A DNA stretch of 64,000 bases, from NCBI GenBank assembly GCA_027574665.1, contig CM050656.1, positions 12,909,501 through 12,973,500 of the forward strand, read 5' to 3'. The DNA comes from Rhynochetos jubatus. Lineage: Eukaryota > Chordata > Aves > Eurypygiformes > Rhynochetidae. Every line of letters begins with the position of its first letter. The stretch's first letter is position 1. The position numbers and the translations under genes are program-made. Shown here in pieces: positions 53,401 to 64,000 of this stretch. A model generated the notes under the pieces. That model was given only the letters and a program-made list of their open reading frames with translations. It searched no databases and was not told where the DNA came from.

Positions 53401-56400
53401 AGAACTTCAGTAGCTCAATGAATACTATCCTTGAATGGAAGCACTTGAAAACCTTATAAATTTTTAGCACGGAAGCAAACCAAAACTGTTTCAAAGTCCT
53501 AAGAAAACACAGCAGTAAGGCTACTCAGGCCACTTTTGTGCAGCTGCTTCCTTTTTCCCTCTCTATACCACAAGGAAAAGGCTTATTACCTGCACGATGC
53601 GCATGTAAGCAGCCTGATGGATTTCCTGATCCTTCACCACCTTCTTTTTTAAAGCTGCCAAATTTTTCTCAAGTTGCTCTTGCTGTCTCATGTACTCCTG
53701 CTGCAAATCTGTGTCTACCGCTTCAGTCTTCACCTGAGGGGGCACAGCATGTTGCCTCAGTAATTACACTACCAGAGAAATTCATCTGCAAGGAGAAGGC
53801 AAAGGCCCCGACTCACCGTGCCTGATTGCTGCACATACTTGGTGTAGAGCTCACGGATCCCATTCTTCATTTTTTTTGAATCCTGAATGAAGCCCACACA
53901 ATTATGAAGATCTGTTTTAAATCGTTCGATGAGAGCTTCCATATTTTGCTTCTGCAAGAATGGTGTAGGTACATTCTTATTTGGCTCATAGGAACACTCT
54001 ACCATGTGCGGTTTTCTAGAAAGTCTAGTAGGACTGCTGAAAGCTCTCATATACTTCCACTTAATTTTTACAAAATATATGATTAAAAAACCTGCTGGGG
54101 ATGTGAGCACTGCATGTCAAATAGCAGTGATAAGTTTTAGCAGTAATATTAATCCGAGATACTGGCATTATGTAATGTTAAGTGCCAGCATCCAGAGGTC
54201 TCATCTGAGAACCAGTGGCCTGTTACCATGAATGCTAACCCCCACTGTCCTTTCCCAGACAACTCACATTCTTCTTTACAAACAACATGCAAACAGTTAA
54301 TGGGAGAAAATAAGGGGCGAAACACGTATCAGACATATTCACGATGGTGATTCACGTCAAGATTTCCTTCTCATTCTCACTTGGTTTCTACCAGGCACCT
54401 CTACCTGCTTCCTCAGTCCTGCACTGCCTGCTAAGCACCTTCTTCACTTCCTTTGCCTCCCTCAGGTCAGATGTGCTTGTTGTCAGATACAAGGGGTCCG
54501 TGTCTCCTCCATTAATAAGCTCACCCTTCATTTCACCCTACTAATGCTATAGTAGGTGGTGGCCTCTGTGATGCTCCCGCTTAGGCCAAGTGTCCCCCAA
54601 TTCCAAGCTTGAGCAGGAAAGGGTAGTCAGTTAGGCATTTGCCTCACTGCTCCGTTAAGCCCAGGGGAGTATGCGTTGACTGAACAGACACATAAATACC
54701 TGGATTTTTCTAATATCAACTCTCTAACCTGGTTGCAGGCTTGGAAGTTTTCTTCTTTGTCCTCACTGACCAGAGACTCTCCTAGTCCTTGGACACAGTA
54801 TCCCTGAAGTACATCTTTGCTCAGATTAACGCTTTTGCAGTGTTCTGTCCCCACTAACTTCATTATGGAGGACCTGCACAGTGGTTGTACCCCATACCTT
54901 CTGCCTCTCTCTGTGCATCTCACGGTCAGTTGCCTTTAGTTTCTGTTGCAGTTGTGTCATAGTCAGCTTCAACTGTGTGCTCTCCTTGTGGAATCGTTCC
55001 AGCTCCCCCTCCATCTGAAAGGAAGCAGAAGGAGGAAATCAGAACTAAAAGCAGACATAAAAAACCAACACATAACAGGAAAACCAGGACATGGAAATAC
55101 TGACTTGAGAGAGTAGAACCCCCTTCAGGTTGAACTGCAACACGAAAAAAGTCAATTTTGGAACAACAGTGCCCTCTGTCAGAATATACAGAAAACAAAA
55201 ATGGATATTCTAACTGCGTTTTGAGTTACAAGTATTTAAGTGATGTGATGGCCCTTCATTTCCTTGGGCTGAACTGGAGCTTTACTGTTCCATCTGAATA
55301 AAAATGGGTGAGATGGAAATTAACAGTCAATACTGGAAAGAGTAAGTCCAAAAATAAGAAGAACCTGATCCCAAAAAGAAACAAATGCATTGAAAAGCTG
55401 TGGCAGTAAGGGGACTACAGCATTTACTGGCATAAGATGGTGACCAGAAGACAGAACAGGGCTTTGGTCATGCTAGTCTGACATATGTACAAATTGTTCA
55501 TTAGTTCACAAGGCTTTCGTTCTGAACAAACAGACTCAGGAAAACTTATAGGTCACGGATTAGGTATGTCACCATAGTCCTAACTTGGCTGAGTTAAAGG
55601 TACTTCTATGGAGAGATGACAGTCAGTTTCTACCATAAAACAAGTTGCCTCGATGAATTTGCTGCCAGCTAAGTATGAATACATGGAAACTCTCCATGAA
55701 TCATCTGATGAACAGTAATTTGTCCATGTACCTAACCACTAAACAGAGTTATGTTTGCACAAATCGGCAACTTTACTGAGCAGAGTTCACTCTCTCTTCC
55801 TCCAGATGAGTGAAGGCAGTGTCTTGCAAACTACAGGGTATGTGGGGGGCAACCACATAAGGACAAGATCTATTTTTAAGTGAAACTGATATTACTCAGA
55901 GTCTAGAATTAAATACTGAAATAGGAGATTAAATAACTGTGTAGATCACTAGTAGCATGTGATAGAAAATTAAATAGCAGCTATTGTGTGCATGTATTTT
56001 TATTAGCTGTAAAGATATTGAATCAGTGCCGTGTATCCTTGAAAGAAGTCAAGAAACAAACAGGGTGTCGTCCGCCGTGGGACTTGCTGGGTCATCTTTG
56101 TATTCAGACAAGGGGCTTAGTAGCAGAGGTCAAATGAGCGTGTTACTCACCCCATGGATCTGCTCCTCCATTGTTTTGATATCATTTTGATGTGACTCTC
56201 TTTGCTTCTTAAACTCCTCTATTCTGTAATCCAGTACAAACTTGAACTTTTCCATTTCGTGATTTTTCTTTTTAAGGTCATATATCTGCTTCTCCTGGGA
56301 GCAGTAGGTACAGAGATCTGAATCAGACACAGCACTCTCACACAGTGACAAGGCACAAATATGGTTGAGCTAAAACCAGATCTAGTGGATGACTGGACTT

Positions 56401-59400
56401 CAGTTGCACACCTACACAGCCTGGGTGGGAGGGGAGGGGGTAAGTCATGCAGAGAGCCATCTGCAGATCCCAAAAGAGGGGATAAGAAACTCAACATCCT
56501 GAACTTGACCCCCACAAGAGAAGCTTAGAATATCAGGAAAAAAACTAAAATCCCAAACTAAAGATCGCTAATTCTTTGTTAAAACTGAGCTTCCAGTCAT
56601 GTGATATTGTAACAACACAATACTATTAAAATAAATATCTGTATTAAATTAATGGAGGGTGACTTTGTTCTCAGCCAATTGTCCAGTTTCTCACCTTTTC
56701 CTGGATAATGTCAGCTCTCTCTTGAATCTCTGTCTTCAGTGCCAAGATGTCCTTCTGCAATGACTTGATGGTGCCTTGCAGCTTTTGTTGTTCCTGTCTC
56801 ATTTCCCCATTGTCCCTGTTTCGCTCCTTGAGCTCATTCTGCAGGCTGTTCAGCTACAGAAGCAAACAAGTACAAACTAAAGAGTCTCTAAAAGCTGTGC
56901 ACAAGTTAGCCATCCTACTCTGTAAGATACCTTGCAGACAGCGTGGGATAAAGGATATCATATTAAGTTATGAGGAAGGAGGATCACATCACTTAAATAC
57001 CTGTGTAACTCTAAAGGGTGTTTAATACCCATTTTTGCATTTTCTGTGTATTCTGACAGAATACTCACTGTACTACAAGGAATCAAGGAATTTGCATCCA
57101 GAAGTAAGAAGGGTATGTATATTATACCCAAGCATCAGCTTCAAATAACACTCAAGCCATGGAAAATTATTTTAAGGTGATCACTTGTCATACATCTCTA
57201 AAGGTGTCAAAAGTAGACTGGAAGGGTGCCTAGTTCATAGCTCTAGGGTACCATCAACATTTCCCTCTCAGTACTAAGATCTGTGAAGCCAACAAGGTCA
57301 GAACCAAGGAATGGTGCTAGTCAAATTGTGAGGACCCATGAAGAAACTGCTGGCATCTAAAAGACAACAGAACTGAAGACAGTACCATGGGAATAGAGTA
57401 TCAAGGACGAGAAACTCTCTGTCTCCAGACAGATACTGAAGAAACTGAAAAGAAAAAATGTCTCTCTAATATCCCTAGGGAAATGTAATGCCCAGCCAGT
57501 AAAAGAGCTAAAAGGTTTTATGCTTCCTTCAAAATCCTAGGTGTAAAACCAATTAAAAATTATGTATACAGAACACAAAGTGTTTATTGCACCAAATGAA
57601 GCAGAAGAAGTATTTTTTCTGACAAAAAGCAATGCATTAGATCTTGGAAAAAATGAAAAGGTTAATTTTTTTCCCATCATAGGATGAACAATATTATTAT
57701 TTATAACTTCAAAATATGTAAGATAAAAGAAAGTGTACTAATGAAAACAAACCTCCTCTGTCATCTATCTCCAATCATATCAGCAATACAAACAGCACAC
57801 AGCTGCTTCTTCTGCTCAAATATTCTAAAACATTCAAATTGATACAAGAAGGGGCTACTGTTCTCATATGAAATGACACATATTTACAGGCTAAACTGAC
57901 ATGCCACTAATCACATCCGATCCTCGGCTGTAGTCCTGCACATGCAAGGCTGATCCTATCACAGAATAAGAGATACCCTTTTACTCATGACTCCTATTTC
58001 TCCTTTCAGGTGCAGGTTTGATTCCTTTTCTTCCAAGAGCTGTCTCTCATACTTGATTTTGATTTCCAGGATTTCTTGGTCTTCATCTTCTTCAATTTGT
58101 TTCTTAATTTCTTCATGTGTTTGTAGCTGCTGCCTCAAATCCTCCTTTGCCTGCAGTTAAGGAAAGCAAACATTACAGAAGAGCATGAGACCCATAAAGA
58201 AGGGGAGAATTCTTTATTTGTAACTGTGCTGTTCCTGGGAGGATCTGTATTTAGTGGACCCTTCAATTGCGGCAATATAATTTAAGAAAACTTAACTTCA
58301 TAGGGGATAAAGCAATTTTAAAAACTGTTAAGAAAAATGTAAAAAATTCTTCTTAAAAAAAGTTATTCTTAAGGCTTGGATGCTTCAAGTCAGGAACCTG
58401 GCCCGAATACTAACATCGGCAAACTCGTTCTGGCAGCAGCAAACACAAACATGAGAAACACTTGAGAAGATCTTTTAAAATTGCTTTTTCTGATGCATTG
58501 GGATCAATAACCACTCGGGTTTGCATCAGTCTCTGTATGCCTCTCTTCTCACACTCATTCCCCACATTCTTTCCAAATTGGTATTGCAACATAGGGCTGC
58601 AAACAGTGATGTTGATATAATTTATTGACTTTAGATGTATAAGCATCAGTTATCTGGTCACTCTTTGTCAAGCCGAGTCTTTGACCTCAATGTGCAGGAG
58701 TTTTTGAAGTACTCAGGGTATTTATCTTCCCCCTTCCTCCCCCCCAGATTATGCAGGCAGGAACCTCAGTGACTCAGGACTGGAATTCACCATTTTGGAA
58801 GTGTTATCTGTACACTAGAACAAGTGATTGAATCTTTATTTCTTCTATTACAGTAAATGTATCATCTAACCCACATTAATAAACAGGAATTCTTGGATCT
58901 ATGAGAAAGAAAGGTGAAGCTGAGAATGCCCAAGGATATTAATCTCAGCAGGTTACTTACTCAAGGTATGAAGCCCAGAAAAGCTGGCAACTCTGCTGGG
59001 TTTTCCTTATTACTATTCTACCTGGCAACATATTTCCTCAAGGTTACAGGCAGATTAGGATTTGCATGGAGGAAGCCAACCTCTCCTCTTCTAGGGAACA
59101 TTTTATCACAGCTGGAGATAAACTTAGTCAATAATTCAAACTGCAAATCAAGATTCCTACCTCTTCCAGCAGAACAGATTTCTCATTAAGTTTTTCCTCA
59201 TAATATTCTGTTAGCTCCTTCACAGCCCTGCTTTTGCTTTCCTCCAAATTATACAATTGCTTCTCATATTCATCCTGCATCCTCTGGGATTTCACTTGCA
59301 GCTCCTGGTATTTCTCATTTTCCATTAAGAGCTTCTGATTACTGTCAGATTCTGGTAACAGGAAACATATGGAATGGGTAAAACTCATAGAAGAGAGAGA

Positions 59401-62400
59401 TGTACTCTATCCTTCTACAGCAATCAATGTCCTATTCTCTACAGTCTTTTTGGCAGCTGGTTGCAATAAATTACCCTAGAAGCACTTCATCACTTTCTTC
59501 ATCAGGGCTTTTACACTCTGTGGCCATACAGAATTTTACATCAGAAAACCATCTCTTGAGTTTCCTGCTCTTCCTTTTACTTACCACTTCACTAATTAAT
59601 AATGCCTTTTCCAAAGCTGTCATTCAGCTTTCTCAGTTGTCTCTGAATATTTTGCTATACCCCTGCTTGCTGCATCGGGACCGAGTGTTGTTCTGTTCCA
59701 GCTTGAACAAGTCTAAAACCTGCACCAAAATCTCTTACTCTGCCATTACAACAAATAACAGCTAAATTAGGCATTCCCTTGAGATGACAACCACGACAGA
59801 GCTGAATAAGTAAAACTGATAGAGAGTATGAGTAGGCAATGGATTCATTTATGGGTGGACTTCCTTTTTGGTATGGTATTTGCAGTACTTCTACTTTATC
59901 TTGATTACAGATCTGGGTCCCAGGTGTTCCCGTGTTGTGGCATTGTACATTAGCCTCCTTGCTGAACGTTATGACTTCACTGTTCTTGCACAATGAGCTA
60001 TAAGATAAATGAAGATATTACTAATCCCCAAACCCAAACATCTAAGATGATACAGTGCCCATGTGCATGTTCTCATCATGGTCATGTGTGTGCTGCAGTT
60101 TAGACAAGCGTTTGGTCTGCAATACCTACACAACATACATGCATTTTTCCTTGTACTCTACTAATCCCTCCCTCTCACATTACTTGCTATTAATCTAATG
60201 CGCTTCCTCCAAATTCCAGGTACTAACACTTGTTATAGTCTAACCTAGCTGATGCACCTCCCTGGCCTGTTTACTCATCAGCTCAGACAGTTGGAATTGG
60301 TGTTGTAGCTCCTGTTTTTCTTTCTCTGCCTGTAAAACCTGGGGAAAAAAATAAGAAAAATACACTTTAATTTGAAACTAGGCAAAGCAGTCCAAATTAT
60401 TTGTGCTCTTGCCCGTACTGGGGAACACATACACAACAGAATTTATGTTCGGAGTCTCTCACCAAAATTCAGACGCCATGTGTCACTAAGCCAATTTTTC
60501 CCAGAGATTAGTTTGTTACAAGTTACAAAACTATGGAAAACTATGGGAAAGTAGCAGCAAATTGAGTTTATATAAAACAGGGTAATGGATAATCCTAATC
60601 TGACAAGAAAAAATGGAAAGCTACAAAACCCTCCACTTTTGTGTGTGCCTGCTTGAGAAGAATTTGCAGTTCCACACATTGTTGTCCAGATATTAAAGTT
60701 CAAGCTGCTTCCTGGCTCACTTGAAGCAACCTTGAGGTCCTAAACCACTGACATTTGCGCAAAATGACATAAACACAAGCAAAAGTGAGGCTGGGATACC
60801 ATTTGCTTGGAATGTCCGACTACCACTACAAATGACTTCATCTCCTAAAAAAGCACAAAGAACTGGAACAAGAAAATGGGTGAGAAACTTCCCAGAAAAT
60901 CTGGGAATTGTACCATAGGTACAATATTTTCACCTTCTTCTCATAACAACTGTATGGGTCTTGCATAAGCAGAAATACTACATTTGCCTGCTGGATGCAA
61001 CTACTAGAAAGGTTAGCCCCAAGCCTGTCCAAATCTGTTGTTTAGTTTAATCTTACCACATACTGGTTCTCAGACAGGAAGTACAACTTGTCTGCCTAGA
61101 AAACTTTTATTCACCTTCAAATGCATTTGCTTGCAAGCTTATAATCAACAAACCTAAACACATTTCAGTGTAGCTGAGATTATTAAGATTCTACAGCCAA
61201 GCACTACATATGAAAAGACTCGAAGAACCACAGAAGAAAACCAGCACCAGTAGAACACAAGTAGAGGAATTCATGAGAAGTGAAATGGCTTTCTTGTAAG
61301 AGGTCATGCTGTACAAAAATGAGTAAAAATAGAAAGGTTAAAACTCAAGTTACTTAAATGCAAAAACCACAATGAAAAAAGCCAAAAAGCCTGAGGAACT
61401 ACTTGAAGAAAACATTAAAATGAATAATTAAACTTCCTCAAAAAAAAAAAAAAATCAAAATCAGAAACCTGCCAGAACATTTGTAGGGCCGAAAGACAAG
61501 AAAGATAAAAGGAGCACCTGAAAATGACAAGACCATAAAATAATAAAATTAGTAACTTGGCAAGTTTTCATAGTGGCATCCTTCTTTATGTGGAGTCAAA
61601 CTGAAATACGGCTTGAAGGGACTATGTACAACTCAACAAAATACGCAGTAACAAATCACCAGGACAGGATAATATTAAGCCAAAATCTTGAAAAGAACAG
61701 GAGGTTGACAGAATCGAATAATGTGATATGTAATCTCTCACTTCAGGCCATCTTCCTGCCAGAGAAATTGCTGTTGGATCACTTGCCTTCTAACTCTAAA
61801 AAGGGTTCAGAAACATAGCAAGTTATAGGTCAGAAATCTGGTGTGTGCACCAGAGAGATGCACCGAATAGAATTAACAGACACAGATAAATAAGACAATG
61901 GGAAGAATTATCGTGGCTTTTGCCTTTCAGGGAAGTTCTGCTTCATGATTACAGAAATCAATAAACACATTCACCGAAGAAATCCAGGGAATGTAGTTGA
62001 CTTCTGTGTTCAAAAAGCATACAAGGCAGCTCAGCAGATGATCTTAAAAAAGCTAAGAGGCCAGGGCATAAAGAAGGTGGCATTAAGAAGAGTCATTCTT
62101 GGATCCTGCAGCAGCTGCAACCTTGTATGTGACGGAGCTTCTAAGGCACGGTCTCGTTTCTACTCAAGGGTGATACAGCTCACTGATCATTGGTCTCAGG
62201 CAGCATTTGTTGCTGGAACGGTTTTCATGTGAAGATACTTATAGCCTGCCTAGGAGAAAACTTGCATCCCTTTGTACTTACAAGAGATTTGCCTCAAAGG
62301 TAGCTTCATGCCTTACAAATATCAAGAACACCCTTACTGGAAAGGAATGCTTCATTTTTCAGCTGCTTTATGGCATTCATACATATATAATGCAAACTTG

Positions 62401-63248
62401 AATTCAGCTCTTCAGTGAAAGATTTCTTGGTATGTGGTTCTGCAATATGAATCATACCTGGTGTTTGGTTTTAAGGGAGTCTATTTCCTGAGTGAAATTC
62501 TCCTCTAATGCCTTTATTTTTTCACTACAGTACATGTCCTTGAGACGTAGCTGGTAATAATTTTCTGTCTGTAGCTCTTCCACACGAATCTGCAGGTCTA
62601 GCATTGCCTGATTCTGTTAGGACATGGATGAGAAGATAGTTTTAACAGAGAGATTTTCCATTAGCAACAGCTTGTTAAGGATGCTTTATTTACATGAACA
62701 TTTTTATGGAAGACAGCCTTTGCAGAGACGTTTCAGATAGGCAGACTGAAGAAATTCCAGAAGTAAGGTTCCTTTGTTATCCTACAAGATGGTTTATAGA
62801 AATGCAGCTTCTGACTTCTCTACTCCATTAAAACTGCTTTCAAGAGATTGTGGAAATTATTGAAGTCTAACCTTTTCTCCACACTCACTGTTCATACAAT
62901 GCAGTTTGCACATTGAGAGGCAGCTGCATCTACTTGCCGTAACCTCTTTTTATGACAAAAGCCATGCAAGCCCACTTAAGCAGAAGGCGATACATACAGA
63001 AACAGCTAGTCGCAAACATGCAAGTGCAATTCATAAGCTGTACACTAGGAATCCTAGGGTTCATGTTCACAAGATGGTCCTCCTACCTTCTCTTCTATAT
63101 CTGATCTCATGATCAGCACTTCCTCAGCATACTCAGCTTCCTTTTCCCATTTCAGTATCCCACGTCCTTTATCATCCACTTTCCAGATAAATATAGAGCC
63201 ATCCTCTGAGGCAGTCAGCAGAAATAGGTCATCATTTGTTACAGACAT
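50428..63248 (-). CDS. CFAP57: CFAP57 (WDR65), C-terminal coiled-coil half, partial
   Basis: CFAP57 is an axonemal protein needed for assembly of a subset of inner dynein arms; human loss-of-function is linked to ciliary dyskinesia. Exons seen, in transcript order: 63248-63087, 62613-62458, 60338-60245, 59351-59161, 58150-57977, 56853-56695, 56294-56151, 55014-54898, 53951-53817, 53733-53590, 51011-50885, 50612-50428. They join in phase to 595 codons, about the last half of the roughly 1250-aa human protein. The first exon ends the WD-repeat part ([15 protein letters not shown]). The rest is long coiled coil matching human segments such as [45 protein letters not shown] and ALKKKVVK. The N-terminal WD40 exons and start codon lie beyond 64000. 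The donor after 60245 is weak (GTTAGA). Confidence 0.95.
52248..52445 (-). mobile_element. Very old CR1/L3-like LINE fragment
   Basis: Inside the CFAP57 intron between the exons at 53590 and 51011. Text such as AGCCAGAAGGCCACCAAGAC, CAAAGCAAGCCCTGAC and AAAATCCCCCTGTGAAGGAC follows the reverse complement of the 3' region of ancient CR1/L3 elements (the 'rule of thirds' text common in reptile genomes). It is highly diverged, and the assignment is from memory. Confidence 0.4.
61440..61454 (+). repeat. A-run in CFAP57 intron
   Basis: An uninterrupted run of about 15 A; a simple repeat. Confidence 0.6.
61560..62130 (+). mobile_element. Decayed LINE reverse-transcriptase fragment (CR1/L3-like)
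   Basis: In the plus orientation, antisense to CFAP57, an open stretch (61945-62232) reads [14 protein letters not shown] followed by [17 protein letters not shown]. This follows the non-LTR retrotransposon RT pattern around the YLDFQKAFD motif and the next KLRSHGI-like helix. Text just before it, such as CAGAATTATCGTGGC-like and GGGAAGTTCTGCTTC, fits the upstream RT region. The catalytic motif is gone and frames are broken, so it is an inactive relic. Confidence 0.55.
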
Positions 63249-64000
63249 CTTAGAAGGAAGAGACGACCAAATAATAGTAGAGACAAGGAAGAATGGAGAC
63301 ACAGTCTGATTTTATACGAAATTTTTCTCCCCACCCACCCACTCCTTGTCTTTTCTACCACAGGAAGTCAACAGTGGAAATATTAACATAGCCCCACTAC
63401 CAGTGTTTTGATTATGTCCTCTACTGTTCCACCCTGGTCCAGACAACAGGGGAAAGGAAAGGAAAGAAAAGAAGAACATGTGAAGACACTGGATCTGCTT
63501 CTGCTGTCAAAGCTGCAGGAAGATTTTTAAAAACCTGGAACATAAAAGACCTTCTAGACAGTTACAGCACAGACAGGAAATTTATATGACAATTCCAAAG
63601 GTCTCTAGCTCTTTTCTTTGAGAATTTGTTTGAGAAACAGGTGGCTAAACGTTTTCTTTTGAATCTGTAAATCAGCCCACCAAGAACTATCTAGTAATAA
63701 CTGCTGTCACCTCCTCCAGACCTCCTGTGACTGTGTGGCCTGGCATAGAGTACCTGAGAGCTGACGCAGTTTACGAGTGAGGTGAAAGTAGAGTTCCAGT
63801 AACTGAAGTTCACAGCCTAGTGTTGGACTGTGCAGCTCTAGGTCGAGGTGCTGTATTTGACAGCAACTCTTAAAATGCCAAAATTGTGAACATTTTTAAC
63901 AAGACAGAACACATGGCTTCCTGAAAAAGTGCACTGAATTGTTTTGAGGTTGCAGGCTCTGCTCACCATATCCCCACCTTTCAGATGTTCATTAGCCTTT
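63249..64000. other. CFAP57: CFAP57 intron running off the window
   Basis: No exon could be supported between the acceptor at 63249 and the right edge. The upstream WD40 exons lie beyond the window. Confidence 0.5.

Noticed and set aside
61945-62232. 95-codon open frame as a possible small gene
   Set aside because: Its sequence fits a decayed LINE reverse transcriptase and lies in a CFAP57 intron.
63960-64000. Possible CFAP57 exon end at the right edge (ATG then GTGAGC on the minus strand)
   Set aside because: The translated residues do not resemble the WD-repeat segment expected just before the exon at 63248.

Overview
The window is vertebrate nuclear DNA, almost certainly from a bird. It carries spliced genes with GT-AG introns and poly(A) signals, CR1-type LINE fragments, and a solo LTR of a type I recall from neoavian genomes. 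The gene order matches human chromosome 1p34.2 read backwards: CFAP57, TMEM125, C1orf210, TIE1, MPL, CDC20. There are no bacterial, CRISPR or operon-like features. Exon boundaries were worked out by hand from splice signals, reading phase and remembered human proteins; no database search was run.

Layout, low to high coordinate. 1-1.2 kb holds no recognised gene. CDC20 (minus, 10 coding exons, 501 aa) fills 1.27-6.19 kb. MPL, the thrombopoietin receptor (minus, 12 exons, 607 aa), fills 6.79-12.39 kb, and its stop lies only about 200 bp from the CDC20 promoter elements. TIE1 (minus, 23 exons, 1124 aa) runs 14.80-27.44 kb. After about 4 kb of intergenic DNA with a CR1 element comes the C1orf210 (TEMP) orthologue (plus, 4 exons, 368 aa, 31.6-36.1 kb). 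TMEM125 (minus, single coding exon, 220 aa) lies at 40.9-41.6 kb. From 50.4 kb to the right edge is the 3' half of CFAP57/WDR65 (minus, 12 exons seen, 595 aa), whose WD-repeat start lies beyond 64 kb. Roughly the first 43 kb is GC-rich with short introns; the last 16 kb is clearly AT-richer with longer introns.

The genes do not form one pathway. They are a conserved neighbourhood: endothelial (TIE1) and haematopoietic (MPL) receptors beside a ubiquitous mitotic gene (CDC20), two small membrane-protein genes and a ciliary gene (CFAP57).

Most notable observations: (1) the C1orf210 orthologue encodes a full signal peptide - LRR - LRRCT - TM receptor, whereas the human protein as I recall it keeps only the TM and tail; (2) MPL has RCTFP where mammals have the RWQFP juxtamembrane motif containing the autoinhibitory tryptophan; (3) the CDC20 CRY box reads GRY; (4) TIE1 intron 3 is a GC-AG intron; (5) MPL has no canonical poly(A) signal before the CDC20 promoter, and that promoter carries CCAAT, CHR and RFX X-box motifs. 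No wholly unknown system was found.
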